A DNA stretch of 41,261 bases from an uncultured Verrucomicrobiae bacterium (GTDB lineage Bacteria; Verrucomicrobiota; Verrucomicrobiia; JADLBR01; CALLMV01), in NCBI GenBank assembly GCA_938005615.1, contig CALLMV010000009.1, positions 1 to 41,261 on the forward strand. The letters run 5' to 3'. Below the pieces are notes generated by a model, which was not told the origin of the DNA, made no database searches, and was given only the letters and a program-made list of their open reading frames with translations. Positions 14,531-25,431 of the stretch are shown here, piece by piece. The translations under genes and the position numbers were made by a program. Position 1 is the first letter of the stretch; the number at the start of each line of letters is the position of its first letter.

Positions 14531-17500
14531 TCAAGCTGGCGTGGTGTTGGGAGTGGATGTTTTTTTATTGCGGCTTGGGCGGGTGGGCGAGGTTTGGAGT
14601 AAACGCTTGAGAAAGGGGGCTGTAGGGGAGTTGGCGTTGTGGAGAATTTCTTCCGGGGGGCCGTTGTGAATGAGGCGACCACCGTGGATGCCTCCACCTG
14701 GACCGAGTTCGACGAGCCAATCGGCTTCGGCGAGGATGTCCAGGTGGTGTTCGATGACGATGACACTGTGGCCGGCATCAACAAGGCGGTGGAGAAGGTC
14801 GAGGAGTTTGCGTACGTCATCTCCGTGGAGGCCGATGCTGGGTTCTTCGAGGAGATAAAGCGTGTGTGTGGAATTTGGTCGGGCGAGCTGGGTGACGAGT
14901 TTAAGGCGTTGGGCTTCGCCGCCGGAGAGTGTGGGGGAGCTTTGGCCGAGTGTGAGGTAGCCAAGGCCGGTGTCGCATAGCAGGCTCAGTGTGCGGTGGA
15001 TTGAGGCATGTGCTGCAAAGAAGTCTCTGGCCTCTTCGATGGGCATGGCGAGGACTTCGGCGATGTTTTTTCCTTTGTAACGGATCTCGAGGGTGGCTGG
15101 GTTATAGCGGTTGCCGTTGCAGTCGGGGCAAGTCATGGAGGCGGTGGGAAGAAAGTTCATTTCGAGTCGTTGTTCGCCAAGGCCCTTACAGGTAGGGCAG
15201 CGCCCTGCTGGGGAGTTATAGGAGAAGCGGGCTTGAGTGTATCCGCGAGTCTTGCTTTCAGGGAGATTTGCGAAGAGGGTGCGGATGGAGTCGAAGATGC
15301 CGGTGTAGGTGGCGGGGGTGGAGCGGGAAGTTTTGCCGATAGGGGATTGGTCGACTTCGATTAGGGCGGTAATGGGTTCTGCTCCTTTGAGTTGGGGCAG
15401 GCCCGGGGGTGCGGGATTTTTGCGACGAGATGTTCTCTGAGTGAGGTAATGTTGGAGGGCGGGGGCCAAGAGTTCCCGAATGAGGGTGGATTTGCCTGAG
15501 CCAGAGGGTCCACAGACTGAGATGAGGCGGCCGAGGGGGAGGGTAATGCTGAGGTGGCTTATGTTGTTGGCCGAGGCGTTGCTGAGGGTGAGACGTGGGG
15601 CATCTGAGCAAGGGCGGCGCGAGCCACGTGTAGGGTGCGAGAGAGGTTGACCAAGGAGGAGTGCTGTGGCGCTTTTTCCAGATTTGGCAAGTTCTTGCCA
15701 AGAGCCTGAGGCGATTATGCGTCCGCCGTGGATACCGGCTCCTGGACCGAGGTCGATGATGTGGTCTGCTGCCCGCATGGTGTCTTCATCGTGTTCGACA
15801 ACCAGGAGGGTATTGTGGCGATTGCGGAGGCTGGAGAGGAGGGTGAGGAGGTTTTGGTTATCGCGGGGGTGGAGGCCAATGCTTGGCTCATCAAGGACGT
15901 AAAGGACGCCTTGGAGGTTGGAGCCGAGTTGGGCAGCGAGGCGGATTCGCTGGTTTTCACCGCCGGATAGGGTGGTAACAGATCGGTCGAGTTGCAGATA
16001 ATCCAGCCCTGCGAGGGCGAGGAAGTGGAGGCGCTGGGTGATTTCAGGTAGGATGTCGCGGGCAAGGGTGGCCTGGCGACCGGAGAGTTGCTTTTGAAGT
16101 GCTTTAAACCAATCAAGTGCTTTGGAAACGGGGAGGGCGGAAATTTGGGTGATAGATTCACCGGCGAGCTTCACGGCGCGGGCGATCGGATTGAGGCGAG
16201 TGCCTTGGCAGTGGGGACAGGTAGGAAGTGTTTTTCGGGGGGAGCTATGGTAGGTGAGGCGATCGGTTTCTGGGGTATCTTCGGCGTCAGTAAATTCTTC
16301 GACTTGGCGTTCAAGTTCTAGTTCACGTTCGAGGGCTGTTTGCGCTTCTTGGGAAATTTTAGGCGGCAGGACTCCGAGGCCTTGACAGTAGGGGCACCAG
16401 CCATGTGGGGAGTGGAAGGAAAAGAGTCGTGGGTCGAGCTCTTCAAAGGAGGTGCCGGATTGGGGGCAGTGGAGGTGCGTGGAGTGGATCGTTGTTTGTC
16501 CGTTGGAACTGAGAGCGAGGATGGTACCGCGACCGTGTCGGAGTGCAGTGCTGAGGATTTGAGAGGCTTCGGCTGGCTTGATGCGTGGGGTGATGTCGCC
16601 GATGTAAGCTTCTATGGTGTGTTCTTTGTAGCGTTCGAGGGGCTGAAATTTTTCTGTTTCTATCCAGCGCCCATCGATTCGTAGGAGGGGGATTTGATGG
16701 CGGGTCGCCCATCGGGCGACTTCGCTGTGATAGCCTTTACGGCCTTTGATGAGAGGGGAGAGGATTTGGAGGGTATTTTTTTTTGAGAGTTTGAGGAGTG
16801 TGTTAAGTATGTCTTGTTCGGACTGTCGGATGGCGGGTTCGTCGGTGTGGGGGTCGTGTTGGGTGCCGAGTTTGGCCCAGAGGAGGCGCATGAAGTGGTA
16901 GATTTCGGTCACGGTGCCAACAGTGCTTTTGAAGCCTCCACGGGTGGTGTGCTGACTGATGGCGACGGTGGGGGGGATACCGGTGACGGAATCGACGTCT
17001 GGTTTTGAGATTTGAGTGATGAATTGGCGGGCGTAGGTGTTAAGGGAATCGAGATATCGTCGTTGGCCCTCGGAGAAGATAATGTCGAAGGCAAGGGTGG
17101 ATTTGCCTGAACCGCTGAGGCCGGTGAGAACGGTCCAGGAGTTCAGGGGGATGTTGGTGTCTATGTTTTTGAGGTTGTGGTGACGGGCGCCACGTACGCA
17201 GATGTGGGTAGGTGCAGGTGGGCGGTTGGACGGCTGTGCAGGGGTGGGCAGTTTACTGAGTGAGGTTGTCTGATGTTGGGCAAGTGTGTGGGAGAGGTAG
17301 GGGCCAGTGGGGGAGTGGGGGTTACTGGCGATTTGCTCTGGGGTACCGCTGGCGCAAAGTCGGCCGCCGTTTTGACCTGCTCCTGGACCGAGGTCGAGGA
17401 TGTAGTCTGCGTTTTTTATGATGTCGAGGTGGTGTTCGATGATGAGGAGAGAGTGTCCGGCGTTAACCAGGTCCTGGAGTGTCTGCAGGAGCGTCATGAT

Positions 17501-20257
17501 GTCATCGAGGTGGAGGCCGGAAGTTGGTTCATCAAGGAGAATGAGATCGCCGCGTGGTACTTGTGCATTTTTTTTGCGGGAGTTCGTTTTGGTGGCAGGC
17601 AGCAGGTGTTTGACCAGTTTGAGACGTTGGCTTTCCCCGCCGGAGAGCTGGCTGAGGGGTTGGCCGAGGGTGAGGTGGGTAAGCCCAACACGCTGGAGGA
17701 GGTTGAGTGCACTGAGGATTTCTGCGCTCAGTTTTTGCTCTCGTGTCGTCGTAGCTTGGGAGTGGCGTTGGGTGTAGAATTCACAGGCTGTCCTAACATC
17801 TGAGGAGAGGATGTCGTGGACGTTCATGCCGTGGTACCGAACGGAGAGGATGTGTGGCTTGAAACGTTTACCGAGGCAAGCTGGGCAGGGGAGGTAGAGG
17901 TCGGAAAGGAACTGCATTTCGATTTTTTCATACCCCATGCCTTGGCAACGGTCGCAGCGACCGTCGCCTGAGTTGAAGGAAAAGTGGGAGGCATTGAGCC
18001 CAGCAGAGCGGGCGTCGTCTGTGGAGGCGAAAAGTTCGCGTATTTGATCCCACGCGCCGAGGAAGAGGAGTGGGTTGGAGCGAGGTGTACGGGTAAGTGG
18101 AGATTGATCGACGAGGTGGACTTCACGGACCAACTCTGCGCCATCGAGAGAGTGGATTTGCCCGGGGGATTCGACAGGTTGGCCACGAAGGCGCAAGAAG
18201 TTTTTATATAGGACGTCGTGAATAAGTGTGGATTTGCCGGACCCGGAAGGGCCTGTGATGACGCAGAGCAGTCCCAGTGGGATGGTAACGTCAAGGTTGT
18301 GGATGTTGTTGTGCTGAACGCCTCTTAGGGTGATTTGTTGTCCGGGGCGTGGAGTACGTCGGGTCCTGGTTAGGGGTATTTGTTGATGTCCGGAGAGGTA
18401 TTTTGTTGTGAGTGACGTGGGCTGGGCGAGGAGTTGGGCTGGTGGGCCAGATGCACAGAGACGGCCGCCTTGGGATCCACGGCCGGGGCCAAGGTCGATT
18501 AAGTAGTCTGCTGCTCGCATGATTGCGGGGTCATGTTCGACAACGATGACGGTGTTACCTGCGTCGCGCAGTTTGTGGAGGGTGTTTATGATTCGATCCG
18601 TGTCGCTTGGGTGGAGGCCAATGGATGGCTCGTCGAGGATAAATAGGGTGTTTGTGAGGGTAGTGCCGAGGCAGGCCGTGAGGTTGACACGCTGGAGCTC
18701 TCCACCGGAGAGGGTGCGTGCGGGACGGTCCAAGGTGAGGTAGCCGAGTCCTACTTCTTGGAGGTAGGAGAGTCGATTAAGAGTCTCTTCGTAGGCGCGT
18801 CGTGCACTAGGATTATGAACCGTAGGGATGTTTCGTAGGAACTCGAGGGCTTGGCTGATGGGTAGGGTGTTAAACTCTGCGATGTTGAGAAGGCAGCCGG
18901 AGGAATCGGAGAGTTTCCAGCAGAGTGTTTGTGGGCGGAACCGTGTGCCTAGACATGAGGGGCAAGTCTGGTAGCTGCGGTAGCGCGAGAGGTAAACGCG
19001 AACGTGCATTTTGTAGGTTTTGGACTCAAGCCATTGGAAGAAACCGTCAACGCCGTACCATAAACCTTTTCTCCAAGCGGTGTCGGGATCGAGATCGTGA
19101 GGCTCACCATGGAGGACGAGATCTTTGTGTTTTTGAGAGAGTTTGTGCCAAGGAATGTCTGTTGGGATATTAAGGCGTCTGCAGGATTTGAGAAGATCGC
19201 GCTGGCATTCTTGGCCAGTGGCTGTTTGCCAGGGTTTAATGCATCCTTCTTTAAGTGTTAGTTGTGGGTTAGGGATGACGAGATCGTAATCGATACCTAT
19301 GACTCTGCCAAAGCCTTTGCAGCTAGGGCATGCCCCAAGTGGGTGGTTGTAACTGAAGTGGGCAGGGGTGGGGTCGGGGAAAATGGTACCGTCAGATGAT
19401 ATGCGGCGCGTGTGAAAAGTCAGTGCGTGAAGTGAATCAGGATTTTCGAACCAAATACAGGTGACGGTTCCCTTTCCGAATTTAATTGCTGTTTCGATCG
19501 ATTCGATCAACCGGGAATTATTTGCACTAGAAAGAAGGAGTCGGTCTTGAACGACAGAGATTTCTTTACAGCATGGGGTACTAAGCAATTCGGATGGGAA
19601 ATCTTCAATACGCAGCGGGAGGTTGTTGTGAAGGATGCGGCGGTAGCCTTGTTGGGCGATAAATTCCAGGGCTTGGTTCCAACTGGTTGTTGCAGGAAAT
19701 GGGATGCTGAAAGTGATTATGGCATCTTTCCCCTGGCCTTGGGAGAGTAATCGTTGGGCGATGGTGGTAGGGTTATCGGGCTGTATGGGCAAGTGGGTGT
19801 GGGGGTCGTAAAGAGTGGCTGCGTTTGCGTAGAGGACTTTTAGGTAGTCTGCAATTTCTGTGAGTGTTCCAACTGTACTGCGTGAAGTGCGAATGTTGTT
19901 GTTTTGCTCTATAGCAACTGCTGGAAGGATGCCTTCGATGGAATCAGCTTGTGGTTTATCCATCCTGGCCAGAAATTGCCTGGTGTATGGGGAAAATGTC
20001 TCAACGTATCGACGCTGGCCCTCGGCGTAAATGGTATCAAAAGCTAAGGACGATTTGCCTGAGCCTGAGGGTCCGGTGATGACCGTCAGGCTATTGTGGG
20101 GAATGTCGACATCAACGGATTTGAGGTTATGCTGCCGTGCGCCACGTATGCGAATTTGGGCGTCTTGGTTTGGTGTTTCAAATTTTTGAGTTTCTGCCGG
20201 CTGGGGCTTTTTGTCAGAATGCTTTTGCTGGTGTTTTTTTTTTAGCTTAGTGTGCAC
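14531..20257 (-). CDS. uvrA: Tandem-duplicated excinuclease ABC subunit A
   Basis: UvrA is the damage-recognition ATPase of nucleotide excision repair. The ordinary protein is about 940 aa; this one is 1908 aa and contains two complete UvrA copies in one frame. Walker A motifs occur near residues 62, 672, 1046 and 1586, and LSGGE signatures near 518, 872, 1432 and 1778. Each copy has its two CxxC zinc modules, for example CPSCKGFG and CPHCQGTR. Each copy also keeps the SEGQRRY or AEGQRRY stretch after the first Walker A. The last Walker B reads LEEPSIGLH rather than DEP. Long UvrA of this kind is known from chlamydiae and related phyla. Translation starts at GTG; no better start lies upstream in frame. 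It follows hisI by 24 nt and precedes the ABC-F gene, so the three likely form an operon. Confidence 0.95.
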   Translation of the reverse strand: MHTKLKKKHQQKHSDKKPQPAETQKFETPNQDAQIRIRGARQHNLKSVDVDIPHNSLTVITGPSGSGKSSLAFDTIYAEGQRRYVETFSPYTRQFLARMDKPQADSIEGILPAVAIEQNNNIRTSRSTVGTLTEIADYLKVLYANAATLYDPHTHLPIQPDNPTTIAQRLLSQGQGKDAIITFSIPFPATTSWNQALEFIAQQGYRRILHNNLPLRIEDFPSELLSTPCCKEISVVQDRLLLSSANNSRLIESIETAIKFGKGTVTCIWFENPDSLHALTFHTRRISSDGTIFPDPTPAHFSYNHPLGACPSCKGFGRVIGIDYDLVIPNPQLTLKEGCIKPWQTATGQECQRDLLKSCRRLNIPTDIPWHKLSQKHKDLVLHGEPHDLDPDTAWRKGLWYGVDGFFQWLESKTYKMHVRVYLSRYRSYQTCPSCLGTRFRPQTLCWKLSDSSGCLLNIAEFNTLPISQALEFLRNIPTVHNPSARRAYEETLNRLSYLQEVGLGYLTLDRPARTLSGGELQRVNLTACLGTTLTNTLFILDEPSIGLHPSDTDRIINTLHKLRDAGNTVIVVEHDPAIMRAADYLIDLGPGRGSQGGRLCASGPPAQLLAQPTSLTTKYLSGHQQIPLTRTRRTPRPGQQITLRGVQHNNIHNLDVTIPLGLLCVITGPSGSGKSTLIHDVLYKNFLRLRGQPVESPGQIHSLDGAELVREVHLVDQSPLTRTPRSNPLLFLGAWDQIRELFASTDDARSAGLNASHFSFNSGDGRCDRCQGMGYEKIEMQFLSDLYLPCPACLGKRFKPHILSVRYHGMNVHDILSSDVRTACEFYTQRHSQATTTREQKLSAEILSALNLLQRVGLTHLTLGQPLSQLSGGESQRLKLVKHLLPATKTNSRKKNAQVPRGDLILLDEPTSGLHLDDIMTLLQTLQDLVNAGHSLLIIEHHLDIIKNADYILDLGPGAGQNGGRLCASGTPEQIASNPHSPTGPYLSHTLAQHQTTSLSKLPTPAQPSNRPPAPTHICVRGARHHNLKNIDTNIPLNSWTVLTGLSGSGKSTLAFDIIFSEGQRRYLDSLNTYARQFITQISKPDVDSVTGIPPTVAISQHTTRGGFKSTVGTVTEIYHFMRLLWAKLGTQHDPHTDEPAIRQSEQDILNTLLKLSKKNTLQILSPLIKGRKGYHSEVARWATRHQIPLLRIDGRWIETEKFQPLERYKEHTIEAYIGDITPRIKPAEASQILSTALRHGRGTILALSSNGQTTIHSTHLHCPQSGTSFEELDPRLFSFHSPHGWCPYCQGLGVLPPKISQEAQTALERELELERQVEEFTDAEDTPETDRLTYHSSPRKTLPTCPHCQGTRLNPIARAVKLAGESITQISALPVSKALDWFKALQKQLSGRQATLARDILPEITQRLHFLALAGLDYLQLDRSVTTLSGGENQRIRLAAQLGSNLQGVLYVLDEPSIGLHPRDNQNLLTLLSSLRNRHNTLLVVEHDEDTMRAADHIIDLGPGAGIHGGRIIASGSWQELAKSGKSATALLLGQPLSHPTRGSRRPCSDAPRLTLSNASANNISHLSITLPLGRLISVCGPSGSGKSTLIRELLAPALQHYLTQRTSRRKNPAPPGLPQLKGAEPITALIEVDQSPIGKTSRSTPATYTGIFDSIRTLFANLPESKTRGYTQARFSYNSPAGRCPTCKGLGEQRLEMNFLPTASMTCPDCNGNRYNPATLEIRYKGKNIAEVLAMPIEEARDFFAAHASIHRTLSLLCDTGLGYLTLGQSSPTLSGGEAQRLKLVTQLARPNSTHTLYLLEEPSIGLHGDDVRKLLDLLHRLVDAGHSVIVIEHHLDILAEADWLVELGPGGGIHGGRLIHNGPPEEILHNANSPTAPFLKRLLQTSPTRPSRNKKTSTPNTTPA

Positions 20258-20281
20258 TCCGTCATCTCTCTGATCGGGATT

Positions 20282-20770
20282 TTAAAGTTGAGTCGGGTTA
20301 GGGGCATCTCCGTAAACATCTTTTGGATTAAATACCTTTTGATTTTCTGTAAATAAGAGCCGAAGACCCTTTGAACCCGAACCTGTGGGTATTTTGCGGT
20401 AAAAACAAGATCGGTATCCGACGTGACAGTTAGCATCTCCATCAGTGCGTACGCGCAACCACACACAGTCCTGGTCGTCGTCGATACGCATTTCGACTAC
20501 ATGCTGGACAAACCCACTCGTGGCGCCTTTATGCCACAGACATTTGCGGGAACGACTCCAGTAGTGAGCCTCTCCTGTTTGGATAGTTTTCGCAAGAGCC
20601 TCTGGGTTCATGTAAGCGTGCATCAAAAGATCGCCAGTTTCAAAGTCTGTAGTAACCACAGGTATCAGCCCGTTGGAGTCGAACTTGGGAGCTAGTTCAT
20701 CGCCTTCCTCGACTTGTTCAACACTGACGCGGCGTGCGAAATGAATATTGTTATTTAAGGCTTCAGACAT
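20282..20770 (-). CDS. hisI: Phosphoribosyl-AMP cyclohydrolase
   Basis: Catalyses the third step of histidine synthesis, opening the adenine ring of PR-AMP. The 162-aa protein has the HisI core: [18 protein letters not shown], then [18 protein letters not shown], then the metal-binding [11 protein letters not shown] segment with downstream cysteines in NCHVGYRSC. There is no HisE pyrophosphohydrolase domain, so PR-ATP pyrophosphatase must be encoded elsewhere. The N-terminal 30 residues are extra relative to a minimal HisI. It is the first gene of the apparent hisI-uvrA-ABC-F operon and faces the broken eda gene head to head. No other his gene is in the window. Confidence 0.92.
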   Translation of the reverse strand: MSEALNNNIHFARRVSVEQVEEGDELAPKFDSNGLIPVVTTDFETGDLLMHAYMNPEALAKTIQTGEAHYWSRSRKCLWHKGATSGFVQHVVEMRIDDDQDCVWLRVRTDGDANCHVGYRSCFYRKIPTGSGSKGLRLLFTENQKVFNPKDVYGDAPNPTQL

Positions 20771-20852
20771 GACATTTTGTTAATCCGGCTCTGCTGCCTT
20801 CGCAAGTCACTGTTTTATGGATTTAAACTAATAATTTCTCTAGCTATGAGGT

Positions 20853-21531
20853 ATGAATGAAGCGTTCGAAGCAGGAATGAAAAAAACTCACTGATGCTGG
20901 AATTGTCGCAGTTTTGATCATTGATGATGTGAAGCATGCAGTTCCGTTGGCCAGAGCGCTACTCGAAGGCTGAGTGAATGTGATGGAACTTACGCTGCGA
21001 ACACCAGCAGCAATGGATGCGCTCCGAGCAGTGCGTGATCAAGTTTCCAAGATCATAGTTGGGGCTGGTACTGTGATTACCTAATCGCAAGTCAATGAGG
21101 TCAAAGCCGCAGGTGCACACTTTGCAGTGGCACCTGGCTGCAATCCCAAAGTTATCCAAGCGGCCAGGGAAGTCGGTTTAACTTTCGTCCCCGGTGTAGC
21201 GACGGCGACTGATGTCGAGATAGCTTTGGAGCATGGATGTCACCTTCTTAAATTTTTTCCCTCAGAATCTCTTGGCGGATTGACGTACTTGCGTGCTCTA
21301 GGAGCACCCTACGCGCACCTAGGTGTACGTTTTGTGCCTTTAGGCGGTGTGAATGAAAAGAATCTCGGACAATATCTTTCTGAAATAATGATTGCCACAG
21401 TCGGTGGCACATGGTTAGCCCCAAGGGGAAAATTGCTTCTTGCAACTGGGCTGACATCAGTCATGTTGCGAGTGAAGCCAGAAAAATCATTAATTCTGCC
21501 CGAGTTAACTAGCCTCATTTCGGAAAAATAG
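20853..21531 (+). pseudogene. eda: KDPG/KHG aldolase pseudogene (one frameshift, two in-frame stops)
   Basis: Translation gives a nearly complete 2-keto-3-deoxy-6-phosphogluconate aldolase of about 225 codons, but the frame is broken three times. A run of seven A at 20880-20886 shifts the frame; six would give the expected MKKLTDAGIVAVL. TGA at 20971-20973 replaces the second Gly of the EGG motif, and TAA at 21082-21084 falls after GAGTVIT. Catalytic landmarks survive: the Glu of MELTLRTP and the Schiff-base Lys of LLKFFPSE. The decay therefore looks recent. The 3' part remains open for 134 codons but cannot give a full barrel. The enzyme would feed the Entner-Doudoroff and hexuronate pathways. 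Confidence 0.88.
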
Positions 21532-21566
21532 TTTTTTCGTTCTGACGATTGTAGAAGTCAAAAAAA

Positions 21567-22757
21567 TCAGCGACGAAGAGCCTGTGCAATGTCGCCTGCG
21601 TAACCTGTGAGCTCTGCGTAAGCGGAGCCTTTGATTGGCTGCTGATTGGAAGTGCCTGAGACGCGGCAAGCACCCTCCCAGTAAGCAAGTCCGCCCAGGC
21701 CTTTAAGGATGAGTTCTTGATCAGCGAGGATGGGCTGAAGTGTGAGATGAAGGTTTTGTCTTGGCAGCCGGATTTCCCAGGCTGCGGGATAAGTGCCACC
21801 AGTTTTGCTACTGCGCCAGGTAGATAACGCTCTGATCGAGTAGTCGTCAGCAGCAGTCAAAACCTCAGTACTTCCATCAGCATAAACCAAGAGACCTTTG
21901 GAGAGGGGGTCATAACTACTGTCGGATGTGCGGATGTGATAGAGCATGAGTTCACGATTGTCGTCGAGTTGGATAGCAAACCAATCCCACCCGAACTGAT
22001 TGCTGCCAAGAGCTGAAGTAGAAAATTCACGATCCATCCAGCAGATGCCTGTCACGGTGTGGAGCACCCCTTCGATGGTGATAGTCCCTGTGGCTTGAAG
22101 CCGTGTGAAGGAGTAGTAGTGCGACGCATTTCCATCTTCCGAAGATTTCTGGCTCAGGCCTTTTTGCCCTTGAAGAACGAGCGGTTTCGCAGCCCTTAAC
22201 TGTATTGTTGCTTCGAAATTGCGGTCACTCGCGTGGAATTGCGCGGTAAAGGGGGATTCATTTGACCCATCGCCACAGGAATTGGTATCGCAGCGTAGCC
22301 ACCATCCGGAGTTTTGCAGCTTCAGCAAGTTTTCGGAGACGTCAGACCTCGAGTGAACAGGACGGGTAATTCGTTCTGCATGGTAGTAGCGTGCTGCACT
22401 TTCATCTGTGACTCCGAAGTGGGCAAAGTGAACCTCGTTCGTACGCCACGCGGAAGACTCTTCAGTGAGTATTCTTCGACCTTTGCTGGAAATGCCATGA
22501 CGAAAAAACGTCACATGAATACCAAAGCGCCGGCCTTCCTGAGTAAACAAGTGACCCACAACGTACCACCACTCGGTACGATAGTTCGGATGGGCACCAT
22601 GATCACGAGGGAACTGCCATTCGTGTGGTTGTGTCGCCCGTTCCCACGGGATGAGGCTGTTTTCAGCGCAAAGACTTTCCGAAAAGAGTGAAGAGATTTT
22701 CAACGCAACTATGATCTGGCATAGCGAAGAAAGATATTTGCGGGCTTGCTTTTTCAT
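21567..22757 (-). CDS. Secreted AttH/CrtC-like lipocalin-domain protein
   Basis: A predicted exported protein of 396 aa with an N-terminal signal peptide of about 31 residues (basic start, hydrophobic core, cleavage near LCA-EN). The mature part matches the family once labelled predicted secreted hydrolase, with two lipocalin-like beta-barrel domains related to AttH and carotenoid 1,2-hydratase. EWWY at residues 62-65, the GICWMDREFSTSALG segment and the FGWDWFAIQL segment are the typical landmarks. Family members are often encoded beside LolCDE-like ABC transporters; none is present here. It lies 44 nt downstream of hemL on the same strand. The substrate is unknown. Confidence 0.8.
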   Translation of the reverse strand: MKKQARKYLSSLCQIIVALKISSLFSESLCAENSLIPWERATQPHEWQFPRDHGAHPNYRTEWWYVVGHLFTQEGRRFGIHVTFFRHGISSKGRRILTEESSAWRTNEVHFAHFGVTDESAARYYHAERITRPVHSRSDVSENLLKLQNSGWWLRCDTNSCGDGSNESPFTAQFHASDRNFEATIQLRAAKPLVLQGQKGLSQKSSEDGNASHYYSFTRLQATGTITIEGVLHTVTGICWMDREFSTSALGSNQFGWDWFAIQLDDNRELMLYHIRTSDSSYDPLSKGLLVYADGSTEVLTAADDYSIRALSTWRSSKTGGTYPAAWEIRLPRQNLHLTLQPILADQELILKGLGGLAYWEGACRVSGTSNQQPIKGSAYAELTGYAGDIAQALRR

Positions 22758-22801
22758 CTAAGACTTTAACAACACATAACGATATTTTCTAAAAAGCAAA
22801 A

Positions 22802-24133
22802 TTAACTGCACGTGAGCAATGCTTGTTTCGCTGCTTGCAGTGTGTCTTCGATGATTTGTGTGCCATGAGACAGGCTGAGAAACCAGCACTCAAATTGGGA
22901 TGGGGGGATGTAGATGTGTTGCTGCAACAGCGAGTGAAAAAATCTGGAAAAAAGTGCAGTATCACTTTTCTTTGCATCATCTAAATTCCGCACTGGTTGG
23001 CTAGTGAAGTAGATACACAACATTGATCCTAGCTGGGATACTTGAACTGGAATTCCTGCTGCGCGCGCTGTATCGCGTAACCCATCGGATAAGATTTTTC
23101 CATAGTCGTTTAGACGACACCAAGCGTCTTCGGCATCAAGGGCATCAATTTGTGCACACCCTGCGGCGGTGACTAACGGATTACCCGCCAGGGTGCCAGC
23201 GTGATAAACAGGGCCCAGCGGAGCCAAAAAATCCATAATTTCGGAAAGACCACACACCGCGCCTACAGGTAGGCCGCCGCCGATTACTTTCCCAAGGGTG
23301 GTGAGGTCAGGGGTAATGCCAAAAAGTTGAGCTGCACCACCCGGTGCCACACGAAAGCCAGTCATGACTTCATCGAAAATCAGGATGCTTTCGTACTCGG
23401 TACATAATTCACGAAGTGTCTCAAGGAAACCGGGGAGAGGGAGATAAAGGCCGGCGTTGGCCGGGATTGGTTCGAGGATGACGCCTGCGATGTGTTTTCC
23501 TTCCTTTTGGAAAAGGCTGCGAGCGGCTTGAATATCATTAAACGGCAGTACTCGCGTGAGAGCCGCAACTGCAGAGGGAATGCCTGCACTTTCTGGTTGG
23601 CCAAGTGTGAGCTGACCACTGCCGCCTGCGACGAGTAAGGCATCCACATGCCCGTGGAAACAACCAGAAAATTTGACGATGAGATCTCGCCCCGTAAATC
23701 CCCGGGCCAGGCGGATGGCGGTGGCGCAGGCTTCGGTACCGCTGTTGCAGAGACGCACTTTTTGTGCGCCCGGGATTGCTCGGGCTATGCGTCGTGCCAG
23801 CTCGATTTCGCCGGGTTGATTGACGCCAAAGCTGGTGCCAGAATGCGCTGTATTCTGTAGCGCATCCACGATGCGTTTGTCGGCATGCCCGAGAATGTGC
23901 GGGCCCCAACCGCAGACGTAATCAATCAATTGTATACCCTCGATAGTGTAGAGGAACGGACCCGCTGCGCGTGTGACGAAAAAAGGTTGACCACCGACTG
24001 CACGAAATGCGCGAACTGGGGAATTAACCCCGCCTGGAATCCAGCGGAGAGCCTCATCAAATAGCTCACTGGAGAGGCTTTTTTTTGATGTTGTGATTTG
24101 GCTCTTATGCGCTTTTTGAAGTAAGCCATTCAT
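22802..24133 (-). CDS. hemL: Glutamate-1-semialdehyde 2,1-aminomutase
   Basis: This PLP enzyme makes 5-aminolevulinate from glutamate-1-semialdehyde in the C5 route to heme. At 443 aa it is close to the usual 430. Features include WIPGGVNSPVRAFRAVGG near the N terminus, the GAQKVRLCNSGTEACATAIRLA type cofactor region, FDEVMTGFRVAPGGAAQLFG, and the Schiff-base lysine near residue 280 in TTLGKVIGGGLPVGA. The start ATG has only a weak AAAGAAC upstream. The 98-nt gap before mrp is AT-rich and includes a small TTCTA/TAGAA dyad. It may be co-transcribed with the lipocalin-domain gene downstream. Confidence 0.95.
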   Translation of the reverse strand: MNGLLQKAHKSQITTSKKSLSSELFDEALRWIPGGVNSPVRAFRAVGGQPFFVTRAAGPFLYTIEGIQLIDYVCGWGPHILGHADKRIVDALQNTAHSGTSFGVNQPGEIELARRIARAIPGAQKVRLCNSGTEACATAIRLARGFTGRDLIVKFSGCFHGHVDALLVAGGSGQLTLGQPESAGIPSAVAALTRVLPFNDIQAARSLFQKEGKHIAGVILEPIPANAGLYLPLPGFLETLRELCTEYESILIFDEVMTGFRVAPGGAAQLFGITPDLTTLGKVIGGGLPVGAVCGLSEIMDFLAPLGPVYHAGTLAGNPLVTAAGCAQIDALDAEDAWCRLNDYGKILSDGLRDTARAAGIPVQVSQLGSMLCIYFTSQPVRNLDDAKKSDTALFSRFFHSLLQQHIYIPPSQFECWFLSLSHGTQIIEDTLQAAKQALLTCS

Positions 24134-24231
24134 TGTTCTTTTTTACTTATTAAAAATGATAAACAGTTCTATTTTTTAGAATAATTAGTAAGGCACGACT
24201 TCTCATAGCTTGCTCAAAATGAGCTTGAATT

Positions 24232-25284
24232 TCAGTGTACAGGGAGTGTGGCACGAATTTTTTGTGCGGCGCGGAGAAAAGCTTGGGAGACGGGGTTGTT
24301 TGGCGATGATAAAACGATTGGTCGTCCGTGGTCCCCGGCTTCGCGTGCAGCGATATCTAGTGGGATTTCTGCTAGTAGCGGGACGTTAAGCGTTCGGGCT
24401 TCTGAAGCGCCTCCCCCGCGCCCGAAGATGTAGTATTGTTTGCCAGTGTCCGGGCAGAGGAAGTAGGACATGTTTTCGATGAGGCCGAGGATGGGCACGT
24501 TGACTTTGCCGAACATGGCGATGGCTTTGCGGGCATCAATTAGGGCGACTTCCTGGGGGGTTGTGACGATCACTGCACCCGCGAGAGCTACGGTTTGGAC
24601 GATGGTGAGCTGGATGTCGCCCGTGCCTGGGGGCAGGTCGAGCACGAGGTAGTCACATCCGCTCCAGTCGGCGCCGAGGAGAAACTGTTGCGTGTAACGC
24701 GTGACCATCGGTCCGCGGAGGACTGCGGGTTGGTCTGGGTCGGTCAGAAAGGCCAGGGAGAGGAGTCTGAGGCCGTATTGGTGCACGGGCAGAATGATGT
24801 TGTCCTCCGTTGCGCGGGGGTATTCCCGCGTGCCGAACATCAGTGAGAGGGAGGGGCCGTAGAGGTCGCAATCGCAGAGGCCGACCTGGGCACCTGTGGC
24901 AGCCAGTGCGCAGGCGAGGTTTGCAGCAACGGTAGATTTGCCGACCCCACCTTTGCCGGATGCGACGGCAATGACGTGCCTGACGCCTGGGAGCTGTTGG
25001 CCGCGGATGATTGTGGATGCCGGTGCGGTTATGGGTGTGTTGCGTTTGATTTGAAGCTCAAACTCATGATCAGGGGCGAGGCCTTGGAGGGATGTGAGAA
25101 CGGTCTGGCGAAGGGTGTTGACGACGTTTTCATCGGGCGTTGAGAGTTCGAGTTGGATGGTTGTGGTGGTTTCGCCAATAGAGATGTCTTTAACTAGACC
25201 GAAAGAGACAATGTCCCGAGAGAATCCTGGGTAAGGTATTTTCTTTAATACGTTAAGGATAGTATCTTTGTTCAGAGGGGGCAT
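24232..25284 (-). CDS. mrp: Mrp/ApbC-family P-loop iron-sulfur carrier protein
   Basis: A member of the Mrp/Nbp35 ATPase family that carries and transfers Fe-S clusters in the cytosol. Residues 1-85 form a MIP18-like (DUF59) domain. The deviant Walker A GKGGVGKST is at 110-118, with LDLPPGTGDIQLT and the switch region following. In many members a CxxC pair bridges the cluster at the dimer interface; here the corresponding stretch reads NMSYFLCPDTG, so only one cysteine remains. Other Mrp proteins also lack the pair. At 350 aa the length is normal. It diverges from the TauE/SafE gene. No Shine-Dalgarno is visible before the ATG. Confidence 0.93.
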   Translation of the reverse strand: MPPLNKDTILNVLKKIPYPGFSRDIVSFGLVKDISIGETTTTIQLELSTPDENVVNTLRQTVLTSLQGLAPDHEFELQIKRNTPITAPASTIIRGQQLPGVRHVIAVASGKGGVGKSTVAANLACALAATGAQVGLCDCDLYGPSLSLMFGTREYPRATEDNIILPVHQYGLRLLSLAFLTDPDQPAVLRGPMVTRYTQQFLLGADWSGCDYLVLDLPPGTGDIQLTIVQTVALAGAVIVTTPQEVALIDARKAIAMFGKVNVPILGLIENMSYFLCPDTGKQYYIFGRGGGASEARTLNVPLLAEIPLDIAAREAGDHGRPIVLSSPNNPVSQAFLRAAQKIRATLPVH

Positions 25285-25431
25285 AGGTTTAGTTAAACTT
25301 GGTGTCTTGGTGGTGCAAGTAAGGTTCGTGTTTGTGCTAAAAGTTTTGTTGTTTTTATTAGTGAACCGCAGTGTTAGAAAAATGATTATGTGTTTAGATA
25401 GTCGGGCATCTCTGTTTAAAAGGAGCTTTTG

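Noticed and set aside
14639-17803. Several plus-strand open frames of 60-196 codons across uvrA
   Set aside because: All lie opposite conserved UvrA motifs and have repetitive Gly/Val/Glu-rich translations typical of antisense shadows.
20971-20973. In-frame TGA in the eda remnant as a possible selenocysteine codon
   Set aside because: The position is a glycine of the EGG motif, a TAA and a frameshift also break the gene, and no SECIS-like hairpin is evident next to it.
21127-21531. The 134-codon 3' part of eda as an independent gene
   Set aside because: It starts in the middle of an aldolase barrel and lacks the first half of the active site. It is best read as part of the pseudogene.
24212-24224. 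GCTC/GAGC hairpin after mrp as a terminator
   Set aside because: The stem has only four base pairs and no T-run on the minus strand.
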